Below are positions 35,501 through 40,822 of a stretch of 64,000 nt of DNA, one piece after another. Position 1 is the first letter of the stretch. Every line of letters begins with the position of its first letter. The notes beneath the pieces are model-generated. The model did no database searches. It was not told where the DNA came from and saw nothing but the letters and a program-made list of their open reading frames with translations. The position numbers and the translations under genes are program-made. The stretch spans positions 33,221,331 through 33,285,330 of the forward strand of contig OY804583.1 in NCBI GenBank assembly GCA_963680875.1, written 5' to 3'. The stretch comes from Bathymodiolus brooksi. Taxonomy: Eukaryota; Mollusca; Bivalvia; Mytilida; Modiolidae.

Positions 35501-38500
35501 TTTAAGAATAACATTTACCGCTGATTCAACTTTATTGGAGTTTTTTTAGATGCTTTCTAATATGTCATTAAGGTCGCTTAATTCACTTTGATCAGTACTT
35601 TCTCCCCGCTTACGCTTGGGTGATGCAGCTCTGGATTTACGACCATGTCTTTGATTACCCATATTGATTATTTTACAAGAAGAAAAGTTTATGTAAACAA
35701 TTACGATACATACGGTTTGTTTATGCGAATAATATCCAGTGAGCAGTACTCACATTCACAATACATCTAATTAAAAAACCTTTGCAATTATAAAGTTCTG
35801 ATTAAATTCCTCATTCTAGAAGTTGATATAATTTATCACACAAATCATACATGTCGATTTTTTCGGAATCACATTATAGATAAAACAGTTATTTAGGCAA
35901 ATTTTCACTAGCCCCAAAACGGTGAGCTCAACTTGTCGCCATCTGTACCATAAGTGAAAGTGAAATACAAACACAGTCGTCATATTGGACAAACGGGCTG
36001 TCGGATTATTAATCTCGTTGTCCCTATCAAGCTCAAGGACAAGGATATTCTGGAAATTTTAAATTTGAAACCCCGGTGCATTCCGATGGATATTTTGTCA
36101 TTGACGGATTGTGTCAGATCAAGTGCAGGTAAGATTTCATAAATAGACATATTTTCCAGTTCAAAACTACAAAAATATTGATATTTCCTTACCTTTTACA
36201 GCGTATAAAATGAAATACTTTGGCATATCAGAACAAATCATAAACTGGGTTAAATCTTTTCTCTCAAACAGAACTCAAACAGTACTTTTAGAAAATATGA
36301 CATCATCAAAAATACCAGTCACATCCGGTGTCCCACAGGGTACAGTTCTGGGACCAATACTTTTTCTAATCTACATTAACGACCTCCCTGAATACATCAA
36401 ACATAGCCGTATCCGACTTTTTGCAGATGACAGTATGATCTATCGACAAATCAAATCACAAAGCGACTGCCTCAAGCTCCAAGAAGATCTCGAAGCTGCC
36501 ATAAAATGGGAACAAGACTGGCTCATGTCATTTCACCCAGACAAGTGTAACATCATGAATATAACAACCAAGAGAAATCCAATCCACTTTTACTATAACA
36601 TGCATGGCCATATATTAGAATCTGTTCAACACGCAAAATATCTAGGTGTCACAATCTCAACAGACCTAAAATGGAACACCCACATCCAACAAACTGCCGC
36701 CAAAGCAAACAAATCATTATGTTTTATCAGAAGAAATCTAAAAGTACAATCACAAACGATAAAAGAACGAGCATATCCAACCCTAATAAGACCCAAATTA
36801 GAATACTGCTGCACTGTTTGGGATCCTCACACAAACGAAAACATCAACTCGCTAGAAAAGGTACAGCGACGGGCAGCCAGGTATACATGCAACAGACATC
36901 ATAACACCAGCAGTGTGTCTGAGATGTTAAACACCATGAATTGGCAAACTCTACAAGAACGCCGACTAAGAACTAGGCTCATAATGTTTCACAAAGTAAT
37001 AAATGAAAATATCGCTATCCCTACACAAAATATATTACTTCAGAGCCAGTCTACGACAAGATCTTCCCGAAAAGACTCCTACAGACAAATCCAATGCAAT
37101 AAAGACAGTTATAAATTTTCTTTATTTTGTCAAACCATTAAAGACTGGAACAAATTATCCCCTGACATAACCAAAAACACCACTACAGAATCCTTCAAGG
37201 GTGCACTCACTCACAATGGGCTCCTTGATACTTATCCACACAGAATAAAATAAACAGAAATCATGTTTTTATCTTAATAAATGAAAAATAAAAAATAAAA
37301 AAATTGTAAAAATCCTAAATTAAAAGAAAAATTGTAAAAACTGATAATATAAAACTAAAAAATAAAATAACAATTATATCAAATAAATATCTATGTTCTG
37401 AAAATTTTTATAAATTTGAAAACATTTTACCAGGCATGCGCCGGAAAGTAAACATCAGTACGTTGATGGTTTTCCGTAACCAAAGAAGAAGAAGATATCC
37501 GACAAAATAATCCAAAATCCAATTTAAGCTGACCGCCATTTTACTGAACTCATGAACTACACCACGTGATCAAAATCGTCACGAATTTTGCTACAGCATG
37601 TTTCTAAATGAAAGGTCGATGTCATTTTTTTATTGTGTATATGCAAGCATATATCTTTATGGGCTGTTGATTGGTTTTAATAAAATATTTATAACAAAAT
37701 TAAAAAAATTCAAGCCGTGTAAATGGGATTTTTAAATTATAATATAATATTTGACATCGACATCTCGAACTACGAAACAGACTATACCAAAATACGTCAC
37801 GATTTTTGATCACGTGGTGTGGGATCCACATACTCAGGTCAACATCAATAAAGTAGAGCATCCAAAGCAGAGCTGCCAGATTCGTCACCAACAACTACGA
37901 CCCTAGAACCAGTGTTACAACACTACTACAAGACCTCAACTGACCCACCCTACAACACAGACGCCAACTAGCCAAACTCATCATGATGTACCGTATTACC
38001 TACTATCTCATCGAAATACCATCTATTACCTATCTCATTCCATCCAGATTAGGTACCAGAGGACACAACATCCGATACCTACAACCTTCAACCAGAGTGC
38101 TAGCATATCAATATTCCTTCTTCCCTAGCACCATCAGACTCTGGAACAACCTACCACAGACCCTAGTCAGCTCAGGCTCCATTGACACCTTCCGTCATAG
38201 CCTGACAAACACCAGCCTTCCATAATTTCTACTTCTTTGTTTTTAATTGTACATTTCTGGAAAGTTTTTATTTTTAATTGTAAATGGAGGGTTGCTGACA
38301 TGACCACATGTATATAGTTTTCAATGCGACAATACTCTGGAAAGAGGGATGCATTTATTGAAAGAAGAAGAAGAAGTTCTAGAGTTCAGTAAAATGGCGG
38401 TCAGCTTAAAGTAGATTTTGGATTATTTTGTCGGATATACGCTGTAAAAGGTAAGGAAATATAAATATTTTTGCAGATTTGAACTAGAAAATATGTCTAT

Positions 38501-39841
38501 TTATGAAATCTTACCTGCATTTGATCTGACACAATCCGTACATGCCAAAATATCCATCGGAATGCACCGGGGGGTCAAATTTAAAATTTCCAGAATACCC
38601 TTAATAGGGCTTGAAACGAGATTAGGATGAAGAACAGACAGCAAATTTCTTCGGAATCCTAATCTCAACGAGATTATAGCTACGCTCCCTCGTTTTCAAG
38701 CAGGTCACAATGATACATAAATGGTGTATGCATACATCTCTAGCAAAGGCGTTTGGTTCTATCAATGAGAAGGTCAAGTATTCACATAATCGTCACGGTA
38801 TGTGTTTTCGTGCGTCATCTGTTTTCGTTTTATCCATTTTATTTTGATTTCCACCGCGCACGCATTATTTTTGACGTGTCTTCCGGTTTCTATTTATGGA
38901 ACACAAACAAGACTACAGCATGACATCTGTAAAAGATGTTAAAGTTTGCTTTTAAAGACGTAAGTACCAAGAACAGTGAACCTACCTACTGAACCATACT
39001 TTTTGTAATGCTAAAAATTTACTTCATTTATAAAGTAGCTGGAAAAAATCCAGAAGGGCTATATAAAATTTAACTACGTCATCTTCCTCTCAGACACCGG
39101 CTCTTCCTGTCATGTAACTGTCATGGGGTCACTGATCGTACTTGTAAACAAAAGAGCTGACTGAAATGTGCCTGTTTCTTATATAAAATACATGTCACTT
39201 TGCAGTGCATTGTGGTTTCAGCACTGAAAAAAACATCAAAAGTAAACACAATTTTGAAAGTGGTAATTTTCAAACATTCTGTTATTTTATTTAGATGTAG
39301 TATGATTTGGTAGATGGCCAGAACCATGAAATTTTAAAACCAGCCATTTCCGGATTATATATTCGTTTCCATCCCGTATATCGGCCTTGTTTTTACTTCA
39401 CACGAAAACAGATGACGCCATTTTACTGACAACAAAAGTTGGCAGATAATCGAGAGTATATTAAAATACAAGAATGGCTTTAAAAACAATTTTATGTACA
39501 AAGAAATATTTAACTAGCCATTCTTTGAAAATTCCAATCGTCATATGAATGAAGAGTTAACACTGTTAATCGCTCTATCTGAAAATCGATAATAGCACGA
39601 AAACCGATAACACGATAGTAATAGATAACCGACCTTCCCATAAATGATAGAAACAAGTGCCTGTGCCGGTGATGTCCACTGCTTTAGTTCAAGACGTTAC
39701 ATCTAAATCCCATTTTCTGTCTTGAAGAAAAAACATCGCCATTGCAGAATCCGTGCCAGTTATTTCAGCAAATTTCTGACATCTTTTTTCACATTCATCT
39801 CTACTTGGAATCGTTGATTCATCTGAATCAGAATCGCTCAT
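8409..39841 (-). CDS. TDP2: TDP2, tyrosyl-DNA phosphodiesterase 2 (gene span, 3' end off window)
   Basis: Split gene: exon 1 at 39701-39841, exon 2 at about 16985-17117, then 15243-15362, 14372-14582 and 8409-8579. The domain order is as in animal TDP2: N-terminal UBA-like domain, Ser/Asn/Thr-rich linker, Mg-dependent nuclease domain. Visible active-site motifs are SWNIDG, VVFLQEV, TSHLEST and GGDLN; the last His (SDH) would be in an exon outside the window. Known role of the family: removing trapped topoisomerase II from 5' DNA ends in the nucleus before end joining. The three nuclease exons join with consistent phases and intact splice sites, so this reads as a living gene. The junctions on either side of exon 2 could not be closed by eye. 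Intron 1 is about 22.6 kb and almost entirely mobile DNA. Head to head with the RecQ-like gene starting at 40463. Confidence 0.88.
8622..8702. repeat. Short inverted repeat
   Basis: aaacctgtct and aaaccaaac on the left face gtttggttt and acaggtt on the right, giving arms of about 20 bp around a ~40-bp centre. Nearby 8290-8360 holds related acctg-rich sequence. Looks like a small foldback repeat in a TDP2 intron. Confidence 0.5.
8703..11263. other. TDP2 intron, no gene seen
   Basis: AT-rich sequence with a GT-rich microsatellite at about 8958-8990 and a lone terminus-like motif gctcacctgagct at about 10743. Short open frames here show no recognisable domain. Confidence 0.5.
11264..12835 (+). 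mobile_element. Complete copy of the satellite-bearing element, about 8-9 monomers
   Basis: Both ends are visible. The 5' end is a hairpin (aggctct, ca, agagcct) followed by gtatcgttcacctgg. The 3' end is the ttcacctggacc/ggtccaggtgaa hairpin followed by ctaa. Between them are one divergent 5' monomer (about 11340-11530), alternating A and B monomers like those at 1-6803, divergent 3' monomers and the acgac-rich tail. Lies in a TDP2 intron. Confidence 0.88.
12836..14371. other. TDP2 intron, no gene seen
   Basis: AT-rich sequence with homopolymer T runs near 13520. I see no motif, repeat family or splice-bounded reading frame that I can support. Confidence 0.5.
14372..14582 (-). CDS. TDP2: TDP2 exon with catalytic Glu motif
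   Basis: 211 nt: one base completes the Lys codon split with the previous exon, then 70 codons. Acceptor taattacag, donor gag|gtatat. It encodes [14 protein letters not shown], then YFTAIMLK and [13 protein letters not shown], matching the TDP2 segment with VIFLQEV (metal-binding Glu), YFTAIMLK and IIPFPSTKMMRNL. Confidence 0.93.
14668..14810 (+). repeat. SINE fragment, head half
   Basis: tRNA-like head (catgattgtatggctgctgg, then gagttcaaatcccg) plus the start of the body (gtgataaagtttgtcagc), truncated at about 14810. Type 1 head, like the copy at 14936-15208. Confidence 0.75.
14936..15208 (+). repeat. tRNA-headed SINE, full length (type 1 head)
   Basis: Box A-like gatcgtatggtagttgg at about 14947 and box B-like gagttcgaaccccg at about 15017, then the body (gacaggtcggtggttttctc, tcctccaccaataaaactg) and the end motif gtggcgttaaatacc with an A-rich tail. 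It ends 35 bp before a TDP2 exon boundary. Confidence 0.88.
15243..15362 (-). CDS. TDP2: TDP2 exon, start of nuclease domain
   Basis: 120 nt: one leading base, 39 codons and two trailing bases. Acceptor attgtag, donor ataa|gtaaaa. It encodes a [12 protein letters not shown] linker and then LMSWNIDG, which aligns with WNIDG of TDP2 (the Asn of the EEP fold). Phases match the exon at 14372-14582. Confidence 0.9.
15541..15750 (-). repeat. SINE, head truncated
   Basis: Minus-strand copy with the body and the end motif (ggtgttaagcacc at the low-coordinate side). The head stops soon after the box B-like gggatttgaactca at about 15718-15731. Confidence 0.8.
15970..16150. repeat. 29-bp tandem repeat, about five to six decaying units
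   Basis: The unit aggggaccagatt, then aacttatttgttattt repeats. The first three copies are near identical and later ones diverge (ggggatcagattgact, ggtgaccagatcaac, agaggaccagac). Lies in a TDP2 intron. Confidence 0.8.
16667..16914. mobile_element. MITE-like element with G-run inside its inverted ends
   Basis: Left end: agggacgaaccagg, a run of 17 G (16684-16700), then ttatggttttttt. Right end: aaaaaccataacccccc, then tggtcggtccct (16859-16906). The two ends are inverted copies, about 240 bp overall, with no coding content. The G-run and C-run sit at the same place in each arm. Confidence 0.65.
16985..17117 (-). CDS. TDP2: TDP2 exon 2, end of UBA-like domain plus linker (approximate ends)
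   Basis: On the minus strand from about 17117 the frame reads RAVNAYIEE and then a Ser/Asn/Thr-rich stretch. RAVNAYIEE aligns with RALNSYFEP of human TDP2, directly after the Trp-x-x-x that ends exon 1 here. An in-frame stop lies upstream (about 17130) and the frame stays open to about 16974. The acceptor is near 17116-17127 and the donor among several GT sites at 16990-17040; neither phase could be settled by eye. Confidence 0.65.
17258..17322 (-). repeat. SINE tail fragment
   Basis: Only the end domain remains (gtttaacaccactttcaaca, then tttcagttatatcgtgg). Same family as the copy at 14936-15208. Confidence 0.7.
17323..17790. other. TDP2 intron 1, no gene seen
   Basis: AT-rich spacer between the SINE fragment and the 33-bp array. 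A plus-strand frame opens here only because it runs into the array. Confidence 0.5.
17791..19898. repeat. 33-bp minisatellite, about 64 copies, open on both strands
   Basis: Unit gtaccaagccaggaaagtca, then gcggtcagtagct, repeated head to tail over 2108 bp. Because 33 is a multiple of 3, the minus strand is open for 706 codons ([11 protein letters not shown] repeated) and the plus strand for 660 ([11 protein letters not shown] repeated). A block of 30 units (990 bp) is duplicated: the rare variant gcgttc is at 18078 and 19068, and gtcattagct at 18641 and 19631. The commonest variant turns the unit's only CpG (gcggtc) into gtggtc. I treat it as a non-coding intronic VNTR of TDP2; coding is not excluded. 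Confidence 0.95.
19899..20317. other. TDP2 intron 1, no gene seen
   Basis: AT-rich unrecognised sequence after the minisatellite. Confidence 0.5.
20318..20515 (-). repeat. tRNA-headed SINE, type 2, head truncated
   Basis: Shares the end domain of the other SINEs (gtttaacgtcactctcaac, tcatggcgaccagtttt, ggagtacccggagagaacc) but continues with gggcaagcaactggtaag and cgagtgcaccctattttg instead of the type 1 middle, then reaches a box B remnant (gtgcgagttcacac). Confidence 0.78.
20516..21101. other. TDP2 intron 1, no gene seen
   Basis: Contains two T-runs (about 20755-20768 and 20788-20799). No supported gene. Confidence 0.5.
21102..21160. repeat. Inverted repeat, 15-bp perfect arms, plus a third copy
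   Basis: attcggtctggtgaa (21102-21116) and its exact reverse complement ttcaccagaccgaat (21126-21140) flank a 9-bp loop. A further copy, accagaccgaa, follows at about 21150. Similar cggactga/cagaccgaat words lie at 25289-25350, so these may be the two ends of one element (inference). Confidence 0.7.
21161..22555. other. TDP2 intron 1, no gene established
   Basis: Mostly AT-rich. On the minus strand 21360-21570 reads as broken acidic coding-like pieces (such as [13 protein letters not shown]) that may be a transposase remnant, but I cannot assign it. Confidence 0.4.
22560..22870 (-). repeat. LINE 3' end fragment (likely)
   Basis: On the minus strand it ends ccaataaaatcttatcttat: an AATAAA-like signal followed by a short simple-repeat tail. 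The opposite-strand words ggcccacgaaggggca resemble those at 59478-59500 (ggtcccacaaggggca), which has the same form, suggesting one LINE family. Confidence 0.5.
22985..23350 (-). repeat. Left arm of a large inverted repeat
   Basis: Reverse complement of 23761-24121. About 260 bp next to the outer edge is near identical and the inner ~100 bp more diverged. Read on the minus strand it carries a start-like ATG with [12 protein letters not shown] and its upstream sequence, the same 5' end that leads into the hAT-like gene on the right arm. Confidence 0.85.
23420..23600 (+). pseudogene. RecQ-like helicase 5' exon, broken
   Basis: Lies in the spacer of the inverted repeat. Three overlapping frames give one helicase start: [19 protein letters not shown], then [18 protein letters not shown], then [16 protein letters not shown], which is the RecQ motif 0 to motif I (Walker A, TGxGKS) region. 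Two frameshifts separate the parts. A GT follows where the first exon of the intact-looking RecQ gene at 40463 might be expected to continue. No further helicase motifs follow, so this is a lone 5' exon. Confidence 0.65.
23761..24121 (+). repeat. Right arm of the large inverted repeat
   Basis: Mirror of 22985-23350. It leads directly into the hAT-like reading frame at 24004-24731, so the two arms are divergent copies of the same gene's 5' end. Confidence 0.85.
24004..24731 (+). pseudogene. hAT-like/DUF4371 transposase relative (ZNF862-like), broken
   Basis: The frame from 24004 encodes [18 protein letters not shown], then [14 protein letters not shown] and [12 protein letters not shown]. After a shift at about 24380-24400 it continues with [15 protein letters not shown] and [20 protein letters not shown] third frame supplies MDTSTDDS between them. 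The D[TG]STD and VGFGCDGASNMMG-type motifs are those of DUF4371/hAT-derived proteins. No BED finger or C-terminal dimerisation region is seen. Likely a dead transposase or a fragment of a domesticated one. Confidence 0.7.
24817..25178 (-). repeat. tRNA-headed SINE, type 2, with 48-bp internal triplication
   Basis: A clear tRNA-like head on the minus strand: ggtggctcaatgagttagat (box A) at 25151-25170 and gtgggttcgcgcccggc (box B) at about 25096-25112. The end domain is present three times in tandem (48-bp unit, about 24853-24997), and the low-coordinate tail is a gattt-rich simple repeat. Confidence 0.88.
25179..26480. other. TDP2 intron 1, no gene seen
   Basis: Holds the cggactgac repeats at 25289-25350. 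The rest is unrecognised AT-rich sequence. Confidence 0.45.
26486..26575. repeat. Solo transposon end related to 29312-31098
   Basis: Begins tcggggtcagacc and continues with tgtccgacagtcc and tttcgacagcctgg. The element at 29312-31098 ends with the same tcggggtcagg followed by repeated ccgacagcccat. Only one end is visible. Confidence 0.5.
26576..27174. other. TDP2 intron 1, no gene seen
   Basis: Unrecognised AT-rich sequence. Confidence 0.45.
27175..28097. mobile_element. Foldback-type element with tandem-repeat inverted ends
   Basis: The left end has repeated cggcctta words (27180-27305: ttcggccttatgac, gattcggccttag, gatgcggccttacg, atccggccttag). The right end (27990-28095) has the reverse complement series taaggccg. 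Together they form inverted ends of about 110-130 bp, each a small tandem array. The interior includes a smaller inverted-repeat block with a zinc-finger-like mini reading frame (27743-27888). Confidence 0.82.
27743..27888 (+). mobile_element. Nested 146-bp block with 17-bp perfect inverted ends and a CxxC mini-ORF
   Basis: gtgatggtcctactatt at 27743-27759 is the exact reverse complement of 27872-27888. Between them ATG at 27776 opens a frame of about 38 codons with [10 protein letters not shown], then [14 protein letters not shown], a PHD-like Cys/His pattern of the type found upstream of MULE-like transposases in molluscs (recollection, not searched). It looks like a captured exon. Confidence 0.6.
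28961..34063 (-). pseudogene. LINE ORF2: endonuclease and reverse transcriptase, broken
   Basis: Endonuclease at 32921-34063 with [20 protein letters not shown] and SDHCPSI; before it a hydrophobic leader ends in [10 protein letters not shown]. The linker is at 32452-32907. Reverse transcriptase at about 31562-32451 has [25 protein letters not shown] and the catalytic FADDTS. The thumb and C-terminus continue to 31098 ([13 protein letters not shown]) and resume at about 29311 beyond the insertion, ending with [17 protein letters not shown]. Visible lesions: frame breaks near 32910 and 32450, an in-frame TAG at 31562-31564, and the insertion. It once made the nicking and reverse-transcribing protein of the LINE; now inactive. 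Confidence 0.9.
29312..31098. mobile_element. Element with ccgacagcccat tandem-repeat inverted ends, inserted in a LINE
   Basis: Left end 29324-29410 carries five ccgac(a/g)(a/g)ccca(t)-type repeats; right end 31024-31098 carries the reverse complement series (ggctgtcgga). Overall 1.79 kb. It splits ORF2 of the LINE, so it is younger than that LINE. No transposase is seen inside; 30640-30740 holds a G-rich and C-rich pair with poly-T/poly-A, possibly a further MITE. Same design as 27175-28097 but a different sequence. Confidence 0.82.
34724..35662 (-). pseudogene. LINE ORF1 (coiled coil and RRM-like), one stop codon
   Basis: Starts at 35662 with a basic, nuclear-signal-like N-terminus (SPKRKRGES). 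An in-frame TAA at 35546-35548 lies beside a run of A, then the frame continues to 34724. Residues [20 protein letters not shown] form the end of a predicted coiled coil and the start of the RRM-like fold typical of L1-like ORF1 RNA-binding proteins. About 660 bp, including a (TAA) microsatellite at 34695-34712, separates it from ORF2. Confidence 0.75.
36206..37495 (+). mobile_element. 5'-truncated LINE
   Basis: Starts inside reverse transcriptase and ends with an (aag) tail after ccgtaaccaaag. The boundaries are exact because the uninterrupted site, cagcgta joined to tatccgac, survives at about 38440-38460 on the other arm. Target duplication is minimal (at most ta). Confidence 0.9.
36210..37253 (+). 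pseudogene. LINE reverse transcriptase C-terminal part
   Basis: A 347-codon open frame with [20 protein letters not shown], catalytic [36 protein letters not shown] and [19 protein letters not shown]. Same clade as the LINE at 41340-45408, about two-thirds similar by eye. Lacks the endonuclease and first RT motifs, so it is non-functional though open. Confidence 0.9.
37821..38375 (+). mobile_element. Short 5'-truncated LINE
   Basis: Contains only the C-terminal ORF2 portion (VWDPHT remnant at the start, [17 protein letters not shown], then [20 protein letters not shown] to a stop at 38225), a 3' UTR and an (aag) tail at 38361-38376. The first part is out of frame with the last. The left arm of the inverted duplication keeps its empty site at about 37550-37565. 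Confidence 0.85.
38641..39700. other. TDP2 intron 1, promoter-proximal, no gene seen
   Basis: Unrecognised sequence with GC content somewhat above the surroundings near 38780-38880. No supported feature. Confidence 0.45.
39701..39841 (-). CDS. TDP2: TDP2 exon 1, UBA-like domain
   Basis: 47 codons from ATG at 39839-39841, ending at donor gat|gtaacg. After an acidic Ser-rich start the frame reads [19 protein letters not shown] and [11 protein letters not shown], matching the ubiquitin-binding UBA-like domain of TDP2 (FASVASCDAAVAQCFLAEND, then Trp). An in-frame ATG at 39884-39886 would add 15 residues; I prefer the inner start because it opens the acidic region directly. The next exon continues with RAVNAYIEE at 17.1 kb. 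Confidence 0.8.
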
Positions 39842-39972
39842 TTTTCTGTGAAATATTACTTCTCGCAATGGAGACCATTCACCCAAATTTACTCAACAGG
39901 TGTCGCTCGAGTATCAACGATGGTTAGCGGAGCGTTTTATTATCGCTTAGAGCCTAATAGAGGCAATCGTCA

Positions 39973-40295
39973 ATCGTAACTACTCGGGCATTCTCGCTAC
40001 CCTGCAAATAACCTCGTACGTACATAGTAGAAATTCTTCTTAAATTGTTTGCCGGAAGTTAAGTTAAGTTAAGCCGTACAAAAATATAATCCACGAAAAT
40101 CCAATATGGAAGACATACTAAGTAAAATCTAATCATGCAAAACTAATTAAAACTTTAATTGAAATATAGAAAATTACTTAAGATATAACTTTATCAAACT
40201 TTCATGTAACCGACATGTAAAAAGTAGTGCGATTTATACGCCTAATGCATACGAGGTTATTTGCAGGGTAGCGAGAATGGCCGAGTAGTTACGAT
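39973..40295. mobile_element. 323-bp MITE sharing its ends with the RecQ-bearing element
   Basis: Inverted ends of about 48 bp: atcgtaactactcggg at the left faces its reverse complement ending at 40295, and both continue inward through ctaccctgcaaataacctcg. Its first 90 bp (39973-40062) match 40326-40415, the 5' flank of the RecQ gene, with one visible mismatch. It looks like an internal deletion derivative of that element. Confidence 0.85.
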
Positions 40296-40298
40296 AAT

Positions 40299-40351
40299 AG
40301 CGAGAATGGCCGAGTAGTTACGATAATCGTAACTACTCGGCCATTCTCGCT
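40299..40351. repeat. 53-bp perfect palindrome of two abutting transposon ends
   Basis: Arms of 26 bp (40299-40324 and 40326-40351) around a single A. Each arm is the same terminal sequence as the MITE ends, so a right-hand end abuts a left-hand end. Confidence 0.9.
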
Positions 40352-40462
40352 ACCCTGCAAATAACCTCGTACGTACATAGTAGAAATTCTTCTTAAATTG
40401 TTTGCCGGAAGTTAATTAACCGGAAGAAATATATTACGCTAAGATATAGTTCCATTTTCAAC

Positions 40463-40822
40463 ATGGAGTCCAAGATCAACATCGCACTAGAAAATTTGAA
40501 GATAACGTTTCCATTGAAAGATAAACAATATGAGACATTGAGAGCTCTGTATAACAGAAGCGATTGTATTAGTGTGCTTCCCACTGGATACGGTAAAAGT
40601 CTCATTTTTCAAATGCTGCCGTGGGTTCTTATGAAAGACAATGGGAAACCAGGGATTGTTATCATCGTTTGTCCATTGACCTCGATAATGCAGGACCAAG
40701 TGATGTCCTTAAACGAGAAAGGAATACGGGCGGCATACATGAATATACATGGGACTGAGGTTTACAGCTTCAACAATGAGAGTAGTGACGACGAAGTGGA
40801 TTCTTCTCTAACTAAATCTGTG
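40463..40822 (+). CDS. RecQ-like helicase exon 1
   Basis: 120 codons, phase 0, donor gtg|gtatga. Carries motifs 0, I (Lys of TGYGKS) and Ia, and ends with an acidic [12 protein letters not shown] loop. Confidence 0.88.

Larger units (their letters stand above)
28155..35690 (-). mobile_element. Decayed full-length-class LINE with a nested insertion
   Basis: Reading from 35690 down: an ORF1 start near 35662, ORF1 to 34724, a spacer, ORF2 from 34063 (endonuclease, reverse transcriptase, Cys-rich C-terminus) to 28961, then a 3' UTR ending near 28155 with an AATAAA-like signal. An unrelated element (29312-31098) sits in the ORF2 C-terminus. Lies in TDP2 intron 1 in the same orientation as TDP2. 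The clade (Jockey/CR1 group) is not settled. Confidence 0.88.
36018..38640. repeat. Inverted duplication, each arm invaded by a different LINE
   Basis: Left arm: 36018-36205 plus 37496 to about 37620. Right arm: about 37740-37820 plus 38376-38640, the reverse complement. Matching words include ggtgcattccgatggatatt, ttaccttttacagcgta, tatccgacaaaataatcc and gaccgccattttactgaact. The LINE at 36206-37495 is missing from the right arm and that at 37821-38375 from the left arm, so each arm preserves the other's empty site. Possible intron signals in each arm (caggtaag, ttttacag) suggest a copied gene fragment of unknown identity. Confidence 0.85.
39842..40462. promoter_or_regulatory. Head-to-head intergenic region of TDP2 and RecQ-like gene
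   Basis: 621 bp between divergent start codons. TDP2 retains only about 130 bp of its own upstream sequence before a MITE (39973-40295); RecQ has 137 bp between its ATG and the transposon end at 40326. No TATA box or defined core element is evident on either side. Confidence 0.5.

Noticed and set aside
35954..36142. 62-codon frame with possible intron signals as a host exon
   Set aside because: The same sequence is duplicated in inverted form at 38.4-38.6 kb and no family could be recognised; kept only as part of the inverted duplication.
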